This document shows, one piece after another, positions 36,401 to 47,182 of a stretch of DNA of 64,000 bases; positions within the stretch are counted from its first letter, which is position 1, and every line of letters starts with the position of its first letter. Source of the DNA: Zarea fungicola (lineage: Eukaryota; Ascomycota; Sordariomycetes; Hypocreales; Cordycipitaceae). Under the pieces are notes generated by a model that worked only from the letters and a program-made list of their open reading frames with translations, ran no database searches and was not told the DNA's origin. Location: the NCBI GenBank assembly GCA_900169235.1, contig FWCC01000046.1, positions 1 through 64,000 on the forward strand, in the 5' to 3' direction. The position numbers and the translations under genes are program-made.

Positions 36401-37409
36401 TTATGCTTTCTTGCCGATATTCCAGCCCCACGAGCGAAGTTTCTTGACAATCTTTGGCGTGAGCGCGGCCGTTAGGGGTACCCGCAGAAAGATGAAGCTT
36501 TTGTGGATGGCGTATGCAAGAGCCAGCTGTGTTCCCAAGCCTGTGAAGTTTCCATGTTAGCCACCCAATCCTCCAAAAGTGCGAGCAAAAGGGCGTGGGG
36601 AAAAAATGCACGCGCCCCATGCCACAACCTAGGTTTCATGTGATTTGATCAGACCGCAAGTGAAAATTATGGTACTTACTGGCCACTTCGTTGTGGTTTT
36701 CCTGGGCCTTCTCGACACCCCAACCGACCATCTCCACTGCCTCACTGACGTCTCCATTGCCCAGGGTTTCGGACTCTGTCTTTTTGACAGATTTCCAGTA
36801 TTCGTGCCACTTCTGTCGGATTGATTCGGGAATGAACTGCGACACGGTTGATACGACTGCGTGCTCGATCCGGCCTATCAATTCATCAAAGGTTCCACTG
36901 GTCAGCAAAAAGGCTCGTTCTTGATTCGTGCACCAGTATTGTAAAGTCTATAGAATAATGGCCTGCAACTTACCAATCGTTTCAGTGCCTACGACGCGAA
37001 CCAACAAGAAGCAGAAGGGGAAGTCCAGAACACTCAGCGCTAAGTACACGCCGATGGCCGACTTTCCATAATCCTTAAATAGCTTCTTTAGTCGCTGCGA
37101 CAGTGATAATGATACGCTTTTCTCTCCATCGGCCGTGTTCCGTCTCCAGGCCGAGAAACGAAATCCCCTTCTCGAGGCTGGCGTCCAACCAGGTGTTGCC
37201 GGCCGCAATCCGGAACGCCTCATGGTACGGAATAGTGATGCCGCAGGCGTCCGAGCGGCGCCGTAGTTGATTAGTCTTTGGTGAGTGATGACTTGTCCGG
37301 AGGTTGTGTACAGTCGTCGCCATGCACCCTGCCAGGCGCCAGAGGGTGTCTTCATGATGTTCGAGGCTTGCTGACCGACACCAGAGCCATGCAGTAGGTA
37401 TCGTAGCAT
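36401..37409 (-). CDS. Mitochondrial DUF1279 (FAM210/Nat2-like) membrane protein
   Basis: Three exons on the minus strand: 37409-36974, 36874-36680 and 36540-36401; introns of 99 and 139 nt, all in phase; 256 aa. The N-terminal 90 residues are Arg/Ser-rich and lack acidic residues, like a mitochondrial presequence. The DUF1279 core follows: LFKDYGKSAIGVYLALSVLD, FPFCFLLVRVVGTETIG (membrane helix), EHAVVSTV, and, from the third exon, LGTQLALAYAIHKSFIFLRV, PLTAALTPKIV and SWGWNIGKK. I chose the acceptor at 36875-36876 over an upstream AG because it gives GTETIGRIEHAVV, which fits the family. Related proteins are animal FAM210A/B and yeast Nat2; the molecular function is not established. Confidence 0.82.
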
Positions 37410-38460
37410 GGTGGTGGTTGGGATCCAGCAGCAGTTACTTTCGGCAGGACGCTGATTTGATAATTCATGAAAAGCAACAAATTACAAATGTGGACGCTCG
37501 TCGCTGAAGCTTAAATGGGATCTGTAGATTCGGTATCGTAGCTGCTCGGAGCTATCGGGCTGGTTCGATCCGTACCAGTCGGATTTTACGGCCGTCAGGC
37601 TGTAGTGTACAACCAGTACGAATCGCGTCGAAAAATCGATTCTTGTAATTAGGATTAGAAATTACTCGGCGCAGTAACCTGCCCGTTCCGCGCGATGTAG
37701 TCGATGTCTGATGCTGAGATTTCCGACGTCTCGAAGTTGGCAGAAATTTTGATGATGTTGATGGCGCAGGGTCTCGCTGAGCGCTTTGCCACGTTGGTAC
37801 GTCACGTGGGCCACACCAGAGAGTCAATCACGATACGAGCGGTTTTAAACCGTTATAAAAAGAAAGAAAAATATAATTGAAGTTCTCGCTTAACTCTTCT
37901 TCTAAGCTCTATATACATAGCGTTTTGTACGAAATTTGGGTCAAGTTACTGTGGTAGATTGTTGGTCGACCCGTGACGAGAGCTGGATGTGCTTATCGGA
38001 GAACGACGGATCGTGTAAGTGAGTTCAAGGTAGCTTAACCAGTTGCCAGCTGGCAAACGGCACCTTGCTGACTTGCGCAGTGATTATTGGTCTTGACACA
38101 ATTTCGTTTTTCCCATTTCTGATCTGGCTGCAGTTTCAAACTCAAACGCGCTCGCCTGCAGATCCAAATTAAGCAGTGAAAGCGAGCAGAGACTTAAGCC
38201 CAACCGGCCATCGCAACTTCCATGTCGCCAAGGTAGGGGGTTGGCATTGCAGCGTACAGAGCCACATAGGAGTAGCGGTTGTAATATCTCTGATCAGTTT
38301 CATCCTTTCCTCTCATCGATGATGCAAAACATCGTTTGGGGCAGTTTGACTCTAGCCACTCATTACTCTTCGTCCGGTCGGTCACTCGTTTTCACTCGTC
38401 CCATGTATCTGCCGGGGCAACTCTTGCTGCATTTCGTTCCTTTGGTTGGGCGAGCATATA
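37410..38460. other. Divergent intergenic region
   Basis: About 1 kb between divergently transcribed genes. It should carry both promoters. No gene supported. Confidence 0.6.
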
Positions 38461-40018
38461 ATGGCAAAAATTGCCGCAACTTACGGTAAAAGACGCACTT
38501 CAGTTCGCATGCTAGATGGAAGAAGACAGCGTCAGAGCTTCTTAGCATCATATAGTTCGGCTAAGCCAGGTAAGTTGCTGTCTCACTTTGAATTCCTGGC
38601 GGATAGAAAGTTGTTTGCTAATACCATGTAAAATAACCGACGAATTCATATTAGAACAGCCTTTATTACCGGTACAGAATTCATTAGATATCCTTATCGC
38701 CATCCCGCGAATATCCTCAATGCCACTCTCAACAAAATCCCCTGCCGCATCCGTCGTGCAGCACAGTCGATGGGCACGCGCAAGGAGGACACCAATCTTG
38801 GACCGGGAACCAGTCGCACAAGCCTCTCTTTGGCACCCAATCACGCCATCCCAAGAGTTTGAATATAAACATGCCGTTGCAGATCTACAAGATAGCCCAT
38901 TGCCCGCAAGCCCTATCAGTATGTCGCCAACTGCTCATAAACCCAGACCAGCTATCCCCAAGAGAGACTCGGCGCGCTTAAACGCAAGCACCGCTATTTT
39001 CAAGGCCCCCAGCCCCATTCCTATCAACTTTTACAATATATCATCGGACAGAGTTGCTGCTACGGCCTTGCTAAAGCCCAGACCGTACACTAGATCTGCT
39101 ACGCTGTCGGAAGAGGTAACCCGACTGCCTACTCTCGTCAGCCGAATGTCACCAGAGGCCCCAAATGAAATACAGAGAAAGAGCAGCCCAAAACTCTTAA
39201 AGAATGCCATAATTGAACCACACAAGCGGTGTCTATCCCGGGTGGAGGAATCGGCTTTGGCGTCGCAGCGATTGCCGACCATCGATCTTCCTCCAGATGA
39301 GGAGAGCAACCTCGACCGAAGAAAGGTGCGGAGGATGGTTTCTGGCCGCCCCAGCCGAATAATTTCTCATGTCGAGAATATTTCTTCTCTACCAAAATCC
39401 GATGAAAGGCCTTCTACTGGTGGTACGAGCCTGGGAGTGGACTGCAGCCCAGATATAAGTCATAGGCCTGACCCGAATCATTCAATAGATCCTTTTGCAG
39501 AGGAAGCAGACTTTGAGAAAAATCTCTCCGATGGTTTTCTTTCCGAGTGCCCAACTGGATCATCCACACCAAAATTAATGGTCTCAAAGCCATGCCCTGA
39601 GTTGTCCGACGAAGCATACACCGAGCATGCCGGTTCCGAATCGAATACGCCCGACGGTGAAACGCGCCTTTCTCTCTCTCATGAGATGCGAAACTACATG
39701 CAGTCAACAAATGTTGGTCGAGTCAAGAAGCACCCATCATCAAGCAAGAAGGCGCTTGAAGATTTGGAAATGGCATTTGCAATATATGCAAAGCTCAAGC
39801 CTTTGGAGAATGGAGATGGCACAGACGAACTGGCCATAGATTACCGCCCATCGCTTACCGAGGCTGATTGTAATCGGAAAATGCGACAATCTCGGAAAGA
39901 ACCTGATAGCATGAAGCACGTACCACTACTGGCTACCTCTCATAACTACCCACGCCGCAGGCGCTGCTTGCCATATCGGCCAGCCCCGTCAAAAGACAAG
40001 GATATTGACGATTTGTAA
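38461..40018 (+). CDS. Disordered Ser/Pro-rich protein of unknown function, with short first exon
   Basis: Two exons: 38461-38569 (36 codons plus one base) and 38655-40018, joined by an 85-nt GT-AG intron with GTAAGT donor; 490 aa. The short first exon is recognised by a good start, the donor and an exact phase match; without it the frame would begin in intron sequence. The N-terminus is basic (MAKIAATYGKRRTSVRMLD). The rest is rich in Ser, Pro and charged residues, and probably disordered (SPLPASPISMSPTAHKPRP). One short helical segment lies near the C-terminus (SKKALEDLEMAFAIYAKLK). No enzyme motif, membrane helix or signal peptide. A TYG[KR] motif near the start occurs in some fungal chromosome proteins, which is only a hint. 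Confidence 0.7.
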
Positions 40019-40268
40019 TAAGAGGAGACTGCACCTTTTCGCACCTGATGTAAAATTCTATTCTGGGAACTTTTCTTTTTTTTTTCCCTTTCGCTATCTT
40101 AGTTTTCAGATTGTATTTTAGCACGTAATAATTTGGACTTCAGGCTTCAGTTTGATTTTGCGCAACTTGAGCGAAAATACGAGTATATTTAATAAAAAAA
40201 GGCTAATGTGATATAAATTCGGGGACCATATTATCGTAACGGGGTATCGGCAAGTTTATATAAGAGGA

Positions 40269-40667
40269 TTAGACAACAACGTGGTGGTGAGAACCACGAC
40301 CGTCGGTTCCACGCATACGGCGAGTGCCAGCAGCCTGAGGGTCGGCGGTGTTAGTGACTTTGTTTTACAAGCAAGTGACTCTTTAGGGGACGTGACAACG
40401 AACCTTTACACCAGGGCGGTTAGTCAAAGTGCCGCGGAGCTTGAGAAGGGCGCCTGAGATCTTATCACCAATGCTAGGTTTGCGCTGGTGGTGCACGACG
40501 TGGCGACGGCGAGAAAAGATGTTTCCGCGCTTGGGTCTGGTGGTGGTGGTTGTGGTGGTATGATGGTGATGATGGTTGTGGGCGTGCGCAGGGCGGCGGG
40601 AGAAGAGACCTCTGCGTCTGGGGGGAGCAGTAGTGACTGTCTGATGATGGCGGCGTCCAAAATGCAT
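40269..40667 (-). CDS. Small basic His/Thr/Arg-rich protein, conserved-looking
   Basis: Two exons on the minus strand, 40667-40404 and 40334-40269, with a 69-nt intron (donor GTTCGT, acceptor CAG); 109 aa. It begins MHFGRRHHQT and has runs of five His and seven Thr among many Arg. It then ends with a more ordered part: KPSIGDKISGALLKLRGTL, RPGVKAAGTRRMRGTDGRG and HHHVVV. The GDKISGA/LKL and GTRRMRGTDGRGS pieces look conserved, and I believe similar small proteins are common in filamentous ascomycetes, but no function is known to me. The intron is supported because reading through it gives an unrelated tail while splicing gives the conserved-looking end. The net charge is strongly positive. 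Confidence 0.75.
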
Positions 40668-41618
40668 GATGGATGGTTTTGATGGGTTTGTTTCGTTTTT
40701 AAGAATAAGGTGTGGAATAAAAGAAGTTATTGTAAATAAGTCTCTGAGGTTTTGGTTGGCTGATGATGGCAAATTGTAGCTGACACTTGGGAGGGGAAAA
40801 GGTACACTTTATATCTTTTATTTTCTGTTTCAACGAAGCTAGCAATTCCCAGTTATCGCGATGTAGGTGATTCTACAATGACGTTCACAAGAAGGACAGC
40901 CACGTCTCCACGCAATGATGCAAGATTGTAAGCAGGTTACCATGATCCGAACAGTTGCCAAGATGGCTTTCGACTGCGGGAGAGGCCAAGCGGCAAAACT
41001 TGGCTTTTGGCTCTTCCTAAAGAGGCAATAGATCTGTAGCGAGGTGGAACTTGTGGCTGAAGGACGTCACTGTGCAGGGTCCGGTGTGCAGCGAAACCAG
41101 GGTTTGTGGCGCATACTATCTGCAAATTAATGATGGCATGGCTTCTGTCGTGGCTGGAGCTGTAGTCTTTTCATTGAAGCCCTTGTGGCTGAAGGGGTTT
41201 GGACCCTGGTGGCTCTATTGGGTTTGCCTGGGCTGATGGGGACGTGACGTCGCTATGGTGTAGTAATGCATCCAGATGGTAGATCAGTATGTCATCAGAT
41301 ATTACTTCTGGAACCTTTTTATTATGCATGAAGATATGTAAATCACTCACCATGAAAGTGTTTAAGAAGAATTTTAGACTGGTGAATGAAGAAAAGATAT
41401 CAAGGAATAGAGCTATCTAGCCATTCGAGTCATCATGTGTCTTAATTTATTGCTGCCCACACGTCATTCTTCTACACCTACTAATTTGTCCAATTTCTGC
41501 GAACAAAATCTTCTAATCTAAAGAAAGCAAAACCCGACAAAATATTTCACAAAAAAAAATGCAACGCCGTACCGATAGGCACAACGTCTAGCAAAATCAA
41601 GGCTCACCGAGCCCTCGT
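40668..41618. other. Intergenic region
   Basis: About 0.95 kb; promoter side of the small basic protein and 3' side of the phosphatase gene. No gene seen. Confidence 0.6.
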
Positions 41619-42564
41619 CTACTCTGTTCGTATGTTGGTCTTGATAATCTCCAGGTCCCCCTTGGAAATACCCAGGCCGTCGGGTGAGGTAATGTAGCCG
41701 TCCCAGCCACCGAATTTCTCGTCGAGGCCTTCAAGGAAGGCATTCCAGAACTCGGGACGCAACTGCGCCAGGTTAAAGAAGCCCGGCGTTTCGGGATCGG
41801 TGATGCCGACCGTGGACATGGCGTAGCCGATGAGCTTATCGCGGACGGGCTCCATGCCGATGCGGGAGAGCATGTAATCGCGTACGGCGGCCTCGGGAGA
41901 CGAGCCGGCGAGGTGGTGGAGGATACCGGCGAGGACACCCGTGCGATCGCGGCCGGCTATTATTATCATCGAAGTCAGCGTTGGCCCAGAAAGCTTCTCC
42001 TCTGCAAACAATTATGCAAAGGCCCTAATCCCCCTTGTACACCTTCCTCTATTACTTACCGGAGCAGTGAAACAGCATCGGCTCACGCGGCTTGTCGCGA
42101 ATCTGCTCCAGCACCACCTTGAATGTTGGGCTGTATGCCACGGCGACGTTCATGTACTGCTCCTTCCACGCATCGATGCCTTCATTGTGGGCAAAATCGG
42201 CCAATGGAGGCGTCGGGTACGTGCCGCGCGACGGCAGCCAGACATTTTCGACGCCTTCGACGGTAGGATCCTCGGCCGCGCGCTCGGAGCCCTCCTTGCG
42301 CAAGTCGTAGATGTGACGGACGTGGCCGGCCAACCAAGCCAGCGCCTCGGGGTCGTGGACGGCATACTCGAGGGTGCCGCTGCGGAAGAAGCGGCCCTTG
42401 GGGATGGCACTACCTGGGACGGCGCCGGCGTCGCGCAGGTTTAGCAGGGAGCGTGAGGGGATGAATGGCGCCGAGGTTATGACGGGCATGAGCTGTTCCG
42501 CGGGAATAGTCTTGCGGAAATCGATGGCCGCGAGGGCGTCGAGATTTTCAATGTCGACTGGCAT
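41619..42564 (-). CDS. DSP-type tyrosine/serine protein phosphatase (Y_phosphatase3)
   Basis: Two exons on the minus strand, 42564-42060 and 41956-41619; 103-nt GT-AG intron; 280 aa. The intron splits the active-site loop, and splicing restores HCSAGRDRTG, a perfect Cys-x5-Arg P-loop with Cys167 and Arg173. The family signature upstream is also present: RSLLNLRDAGAV, KGRFFRSGTLEYA and HIYDLRKEGSER. The second exon carries the helical lid (AAVRDYMLSRIGMEPVRDKL). This is the bacterial/fungal tyrosine phosphatase family related to Mycobacterium PtpB-like and lipid phosphatases; the natural substrate is unknown. Cytosolic; no signal or membrane segment. Intact. Confidence 0.88.
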
Positions 42565-43569
42565 TTTTGTCTATTCAAGTCGTTTACTGTTTATCAAGAG
42601 AATTTTTTTTTTTTAATTTGAGTAATAATAAACTTTGAGAAAGGTGTTCCAGATCGTTCGCGGCTCGGGAAGCTATGTCGAAATTCGGGTCTGTCGGTTC
42701 GGCGTCGCTCTCGCTGCTTTTATACGTATGGTAGTGTATGTGATGCGGTAATAGATGCTATATAATTCGCAAAAGGCAGTAGCACGGTAGGGATACTCAA
42801 TGAATCATGGCCAATGTTACCATAACAATACTCGTGACTAGATAACAACAATTTAGCAACATAAGCAACTCGAAACTTCAATCCTGTTGATGAGGGGCAG
42901 CGACAGCGGTCAGTTGGCGCTAAAGGCGGGGTAAAATAGACTGAAGGGGACCAAATTCCTAACTGGGGAGACACCAATTAACCTCAATTTGGAGTGAAAG
43001 AAGAAATCCATGTATCACGGGTGTCTTTCATCTAGCAACAAGACAGTCTCGTTTGTTTCACACATATTTGTAACTACCGTGCAGAGGCCACGAGCTTCGC
43101 ACATCACTTACTGTGCCAATATGTTACTGATCGCTCTCTAACCTTCCCAGTTATTGGCTAACGCTGGCATGTTGTTAAAATAATAATCAATTATACATTC
43201 TTGACTTTCTAATAAGCTAAATTCGGCAGTTATTGACCGAATAAATATAGAAAATAACTATTGCAAGCTTTCCTAATTGTGTACGCTCTGCCGACTACCT
43301 GTGCACATCCAACCTGACAACTGCACCTTGACTAACATGGCCTAGTTTTCACTGATTTCTCTTGGAGCTTTGACAAGTAGGTTTAAAACTCGACGAATAG
43401 GTGAACTATTCTTTCCCGTCTACTGACTGAGAGACTTGTCACAGACAATGGTGCTTGGCTTGCTACTACAAGGCAGAGTAAGCATTGAACCCATGTGCAA
43501 ATTACTTGACCCGCCAATTTTCAAAATCGCTTTTCTCTCATGCCATAAATACTATATTTGAAGTTCTTC
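42565..43569. other. Intergenic region
   Basis: About 1 kb of AT-rich DNA between two minus-strand genes. It should hold the phosphatase promoter and the 3' UTR of the oxidase. No gene seen. Confidence 0.6.
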
Positions 43570-44958
43570 CTACCATTTCCAACCGCGGATGATCTCTTGA
43601 GTAAAAGTCCAAATTGGTACAGAGGCCTGCGACTGCCATGCTGCACCAGTCCACCAAGTACTCTTTTGTCCCTGCAAAGCATTGATATCGTTGTAAAATC
43701 CGCCGTTAATCTCCTCTGGTCCGACGTGTAGCTTTATCGGAGAATGGTCGTACCACGCATGGATGATGGTCTCAGCCTGCTGCCAGCCCTCAGCGACAGC
43801 CAGGCGTCGCAGCTGCTTGAGGAAAATTGCCTGTGAGAGTTCGACAGAAAGAGGCGACTCTGACACAAAATAGGCAACAAAGGTACCATTGACCCGTGTA
43901 GGGCTAAGGATAGATATCCCAGGCAGCTTCGGTATCTTGTAAGGGCTGTCCAATCCGACACCATACGCTTTGGTTCCGGCCGGTATGCCCTTGTTACTGA
44001 ACACGCCAACCATGTATCTGTTGGCCTGCCACTTGCTGAACAGGGCGTGTTCCTGCCGCGTAATATCCCAGCCTCGCATATTCTCTAGCGTGGGAGGTAC
44101 TGCCATGAGGAGCTTTTTTGCCTTGATCGTCTTGCGGCTATTGTCGGGGCCACGGACGGAAAGTTGGACTCCGCAGGGCGATCTTGAAAGTGCTTCGACC
44201 GTCGTGCCTAGAAGAATGTCCTTCCCTAGAATCTGTGCGGCATTGGAGTATAATTGGCCATTGTCTGCGGCAGATACAATCAACTTCGGGTTCGCCACTG
44301 CGGCGAGCACGAGCAGATCAAAAGTCTTGAGCGTGTAGATGGCCGTTTCCCGCAAAATTTGGTTGGGCTGCGTCTGTAGGTTCAATAGAAAGAGAGCATC
44401 TTCGAGCGCATTTTTTAAAGCAAATGCCTCAAACGACACAAGGAGGTTATTTGGTACTGGGTATGGCAAGCTGTACCCGTTTGCGAGGTAGGAATAGTTG
44501 CTCTGCAGCAAGGCGCCGTACCGCTGAAAGATGCTGCGCAGTGTTGTAGGGCTGGGCATGGTGAAGTTGCTATCAACTTTTCCCTCATGGAAGTCAACGT
44601 ATATAAGGTTTCCTGGTGGCGGGGGTGAGGCAGCAACTAACGGCACGCCCAACCGCGCAAAGTAGTTTTGCACTATGGTTGTGCTGGTAAATGACTGGAC
44701 TCCGGCATTGATGGAGATGCCGGTGTCTGGGTCCGTGTAAGTGTCGGTATGGCCGCCCGGCTTTCTGCTCGCCTCCACCACTACTACGCTTTTACCACTA
44801 TCAAGGAGCTGTATTGCTGCAAATATACCTGCCGACCCACCACCTATAATGCAGACATCTTTAATGAGATCCAGAGTAGCATCGCGGCTGCAGACTCCTG
44901 TCGCAAGGTACGATGTCGCTAATGTAATGAACACAACGGCTGATGGAAGGCTTCGCAT
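43570..44958 (-). CDS. Secreted FAD-dependent amine-oxidase-like flavoprotein
   Basis: Single exon, 462 aa. It has a signal peptide (residues 1-23, VVFITLATSYLATGVC). The dinucleotide-binding fold follows: DVCIIGGGSAGIFAAIQLLD, then KSVVVVEASRKPGGHTDTY, the GG motif of the amine-oxidase/phytoene-dehydrogenase superfamily. The end SQASVPIWTFTQEIIRGWKW is of the type seen in fungal homologues often labelled beta-cyclopiazonate dehydrogenase-like; that label is a homology habit and no indole-tetramic biosynthetic genes lie nearby. It probably oxidises a small secreted or vacuolar substrate. It is divergent from the isomerase at 45851, sharing a 0.9-kb promoter region. No truncation. Confidence 0.82.
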   Translation of the reverse strand: MRSLPSAVVFITLATSYLATGVCSRDATLDLIKDVCIIGGGSAGIFAAIQLLDSGKSVVVVEASRKPGGHTDTYTDPDTGISINAGVQSFTSTTIVQNYFARLGVPLVAASPPPPGNLIYVDFHEGKVDSNFTMPSPTTLRSIFQRYGALLQSNYSYLANGYSLPYPVPNNLLVSFEAFALKNALEDALFLLNLQTQPNQILRETAIYTLKTFDLLVLAAVANPKLIVSAADNGQLYSNAAQILGKDILLGTTVEALSRSPCGVQLSVRGPDNSRKTIKAKKLLMAVPPTLENMRGWDITRQEHALFSKWQANRYMVGVFSNKGIPAGTKAYGVGLDSPYKIPKLPGISILSPTRVNGTFVAYFVSESPLSVELSQAIFLKQLRRLAVAEGWQQAETIIHAWYDHSPIKLHVGPEEINGGFYNDINALQGQKSTWWTGAAWQSQASVPIWTFTQEIIRGWKW

Positions 44959-45850
44959 CGTTGTCAGATTTATTAGAAAATGAATTTGTTTTTGACCATT
45001 TTCAGAAAGGAGTCACAGCCGAGGACATAGTATTTCATTTTATGTCGGTTGGTCCACTGGTTCCATCGCATCGCACTGCTGACTCTACTTCCTGCTATTC
45101 GCACTGATGGCCCTACTTGACTCCATGTTTGGCGAATACGGAGTGGTTTGCTAGCGCTTCTAGGCTTAATGCAGGAACTAAAATTTGAGGAGATAGGAAG
45201 ATGCGGGTGTAGTCACCGGTCCAGCCGAACGAGTCTAACAAAGTCCTCGGGGAATATTGGCCAATTTGAAGAAGGGGATAGGACCAGCGGGGAGGAGCTG
45301 AGGTTACTGTATTTCCGAATTGAGAAACACCCTGTTTAACGGCTCAGTGACTTTTGTGAATGTCTCTTGAAGTGGTTAGGAACAAGTGGAAAGGCTACGG
45401 AACTTTTGCAACACTGCGCAAAATGGCTCGCCAAATTATTGGGAAGAGAGCAATCCTTCACATTGTATCACAGTAGTTTCATTAAAATTTTGGGAGATAG
45501 AAAAACGTAAATTTCAAGTCAACATGGCGACGCACATCTGAACTGCCGTCTGACATTCTCTAGATGTGCCACACTCTTGCTAGCGCAAGGCCACTAACAG
45601 AAGCTGCATCTATTGAGCTGAACTGCAGTTTTTCTCATCGACGATAACGCTGTACACTGATCCGCGGTGCAATCCATTAACTAACTTATTAACCAACATT
45701 TCTCGCCGTAGACTTCTGGCTCCACAATCTGACAAAAGCGTCGTCGCGGATTGTTTACAGCCACGAGGCTGGCTTCGTCGTTGCTATGAAAGCTTAGCAA
45801 AGAAATAAGGCTCAAGCTTGCCGATTCTTCTTTTTCCAAAACTAGACATC
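44959..45850. other. Divergent promoter region
   Basis: 0.9 kb between the oxidase (-) and the isomerase (+). No gene seen; a shared control region is plausible. Confidence 0.6.
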
Positions 45851-46516
45851 ATGTCGTCTCGTCGAGTGATTGACTATTATTTCTCTCTCGTCTCATCGTA
45901 CTCATATCTCGGGCACGCGAGATTCCATCAGATAGCAGACAAGTATAATGCCATCGTCGTTTACAAACCAGTCGACGTGAACGAGCTATTTTCTGCCTCG
46001 GGAGGCGTGCCTGTGAACAAGCGCACAGCACAGCGCCAAGCGTACCGCCTATTGGAAATGGAACGATGGTCACAGTTTCGCAATGTACAAATGAACAAAA
46101 AGCCAAAGTACCACCCTGTCGATACCGCACTTCCCCACAGAGTCCTCCTCGCTATGGTGGCAAGGCTCGGCCATGAGAGCCCTAAGGTGCGCAGCTTTAT
46201 TGAACTAGCCATGAGAGCAGTGTGGATTGAAGAGCGCGACATTTCCGATGCAGCTACAGTGCGTGAGCTTGCCATGGCGGCCGGCTTGCCAGGAGACCAA
46301 TATCTTGCACAAGCTATGGAAGATGAAGAGAACGCGTCCAAGGAGATATCATTAACCGCGGAGGCCATTGAGAGACAGCTTTTTGGAGTCCCAACCTATA
46401 TCGTTGATGGTGAACATTTCTGGGGACAGGACAGGCTAGAGTTCGTGGAGAGCATGCTCGTTAGCGGCCGAGAACCTATTCAGCTGCCGGCAGTGTATAT
46501 GTATCAGCGTGGATAG
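45851..46516 (+). CDS. 2-hydroxychromene-2-carboxylate isomerase-like / kappa-GST-fold protein
   Basis: Single exon, 221 aa from the Met at 45851; a start 33 nt upstream is in frame but adds unconserved residues. Thioredoxin-like DsbA-fold start: VIDYYFSLVSSYSYLGHARF, where the Ser/Tyr cluster replaces the CxxC of oxidoreductases and is the glutathione-binding site of the HCCA-isomerase/kappa-GST family. The cis-Pro loop GVPTYIVDGEHFWGQDRL near the C-terminus is typical. Known members isomerise aromatic-degradation intermediates with glutathione, or act as glutathione transferases. The neighbouring oxidase could act on the same compound, but this is only inference from the divergent arrangement. 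Confidence 0.85.
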   Translation: MSSRRVIDYYFSLVSSYSYLGHARFHQIADKYNAIVVYKPVDVNELFSASGGVPVNKRTAQRQAYRLLEMERWSQFRNVQMNKKPKYHPVDTALPHRVLLAMVARLGHESPKVRSFIELAMRAVWIEERDISDAATVRELAMAAGLPGDQYLAQAMEDEENASKEISLTAEAIERQLFGVPTYIVDGEHFWGQDRLEFVESMLVSGREPIQLPAVYMYQRG

Positions 46517-47182
46517 AGACCAAATATTCTTAATAGTTCAAAAATGTGTCCTTGTTCCATGTTTACTGTCTGTATATTCAGGGTTGATACATCGTCATCT
46601 TTGCAGTACTGGATTTTACCGAACGGTGGGACTTTACCCGTATAATTGCTTGAGATATAGAACCATAGGGTAGCTACAAAGCAAGTTGACTCCATGCTAC
46701 AGTACTGCTCCTTCCGCTGTAGCCACTCTCTGTCGATCGATGTGGTTTATTCATATAAAGTTTATACAGATAAACTAACTCATGGCTGAAGCAGGGAAGA
46801 TAGAAGTCGACACGCAAGCAAAACTTGCACCAGCAAAGTCCACTTGTACGATACATGTACTATAAGTTTAGCATTTCACCAAGGAGCAGATATATCTAAA
46901 TAAAGATCACAAATGTAGATGTAAGTTGCATTTGAAAGTATGTACTAGTGTAGTTTTTAGATTCAATGAAGAATTTAATAATTAATTTATTAACTCTGCG
47001 AAATAAAAAACTAGTCTCTAATTTGTTTGTGCTGAACAAAGCCTCTCCTTTTTGTTTTGTTAATCGCCCCGTGCTTTGTTGAATTTTTGCTGGACGCCAT
47101 GACAAATTGTAATAGATTGCTGTGGTGAAATGTATATTCCAACTTGTACCCAACGTAGTCGGAGAAGTCCAATCATAGCAGT
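46517..47182. other. Convergent 3' intergenic region
   Basis: AT-rich, about 0.67 kb, between the isomerase (+) and the magnesium ATPase (-). No gene seen. Confidence 0.6.

Noticed and set aside
43570..44958. Reading the flavoprotein as part of a cyclopiazonic-acid cluster
   Set aside because: No hybrid PKS-NRPS or prenyltransferase lies in the window; the resemblance is at superfamily level.
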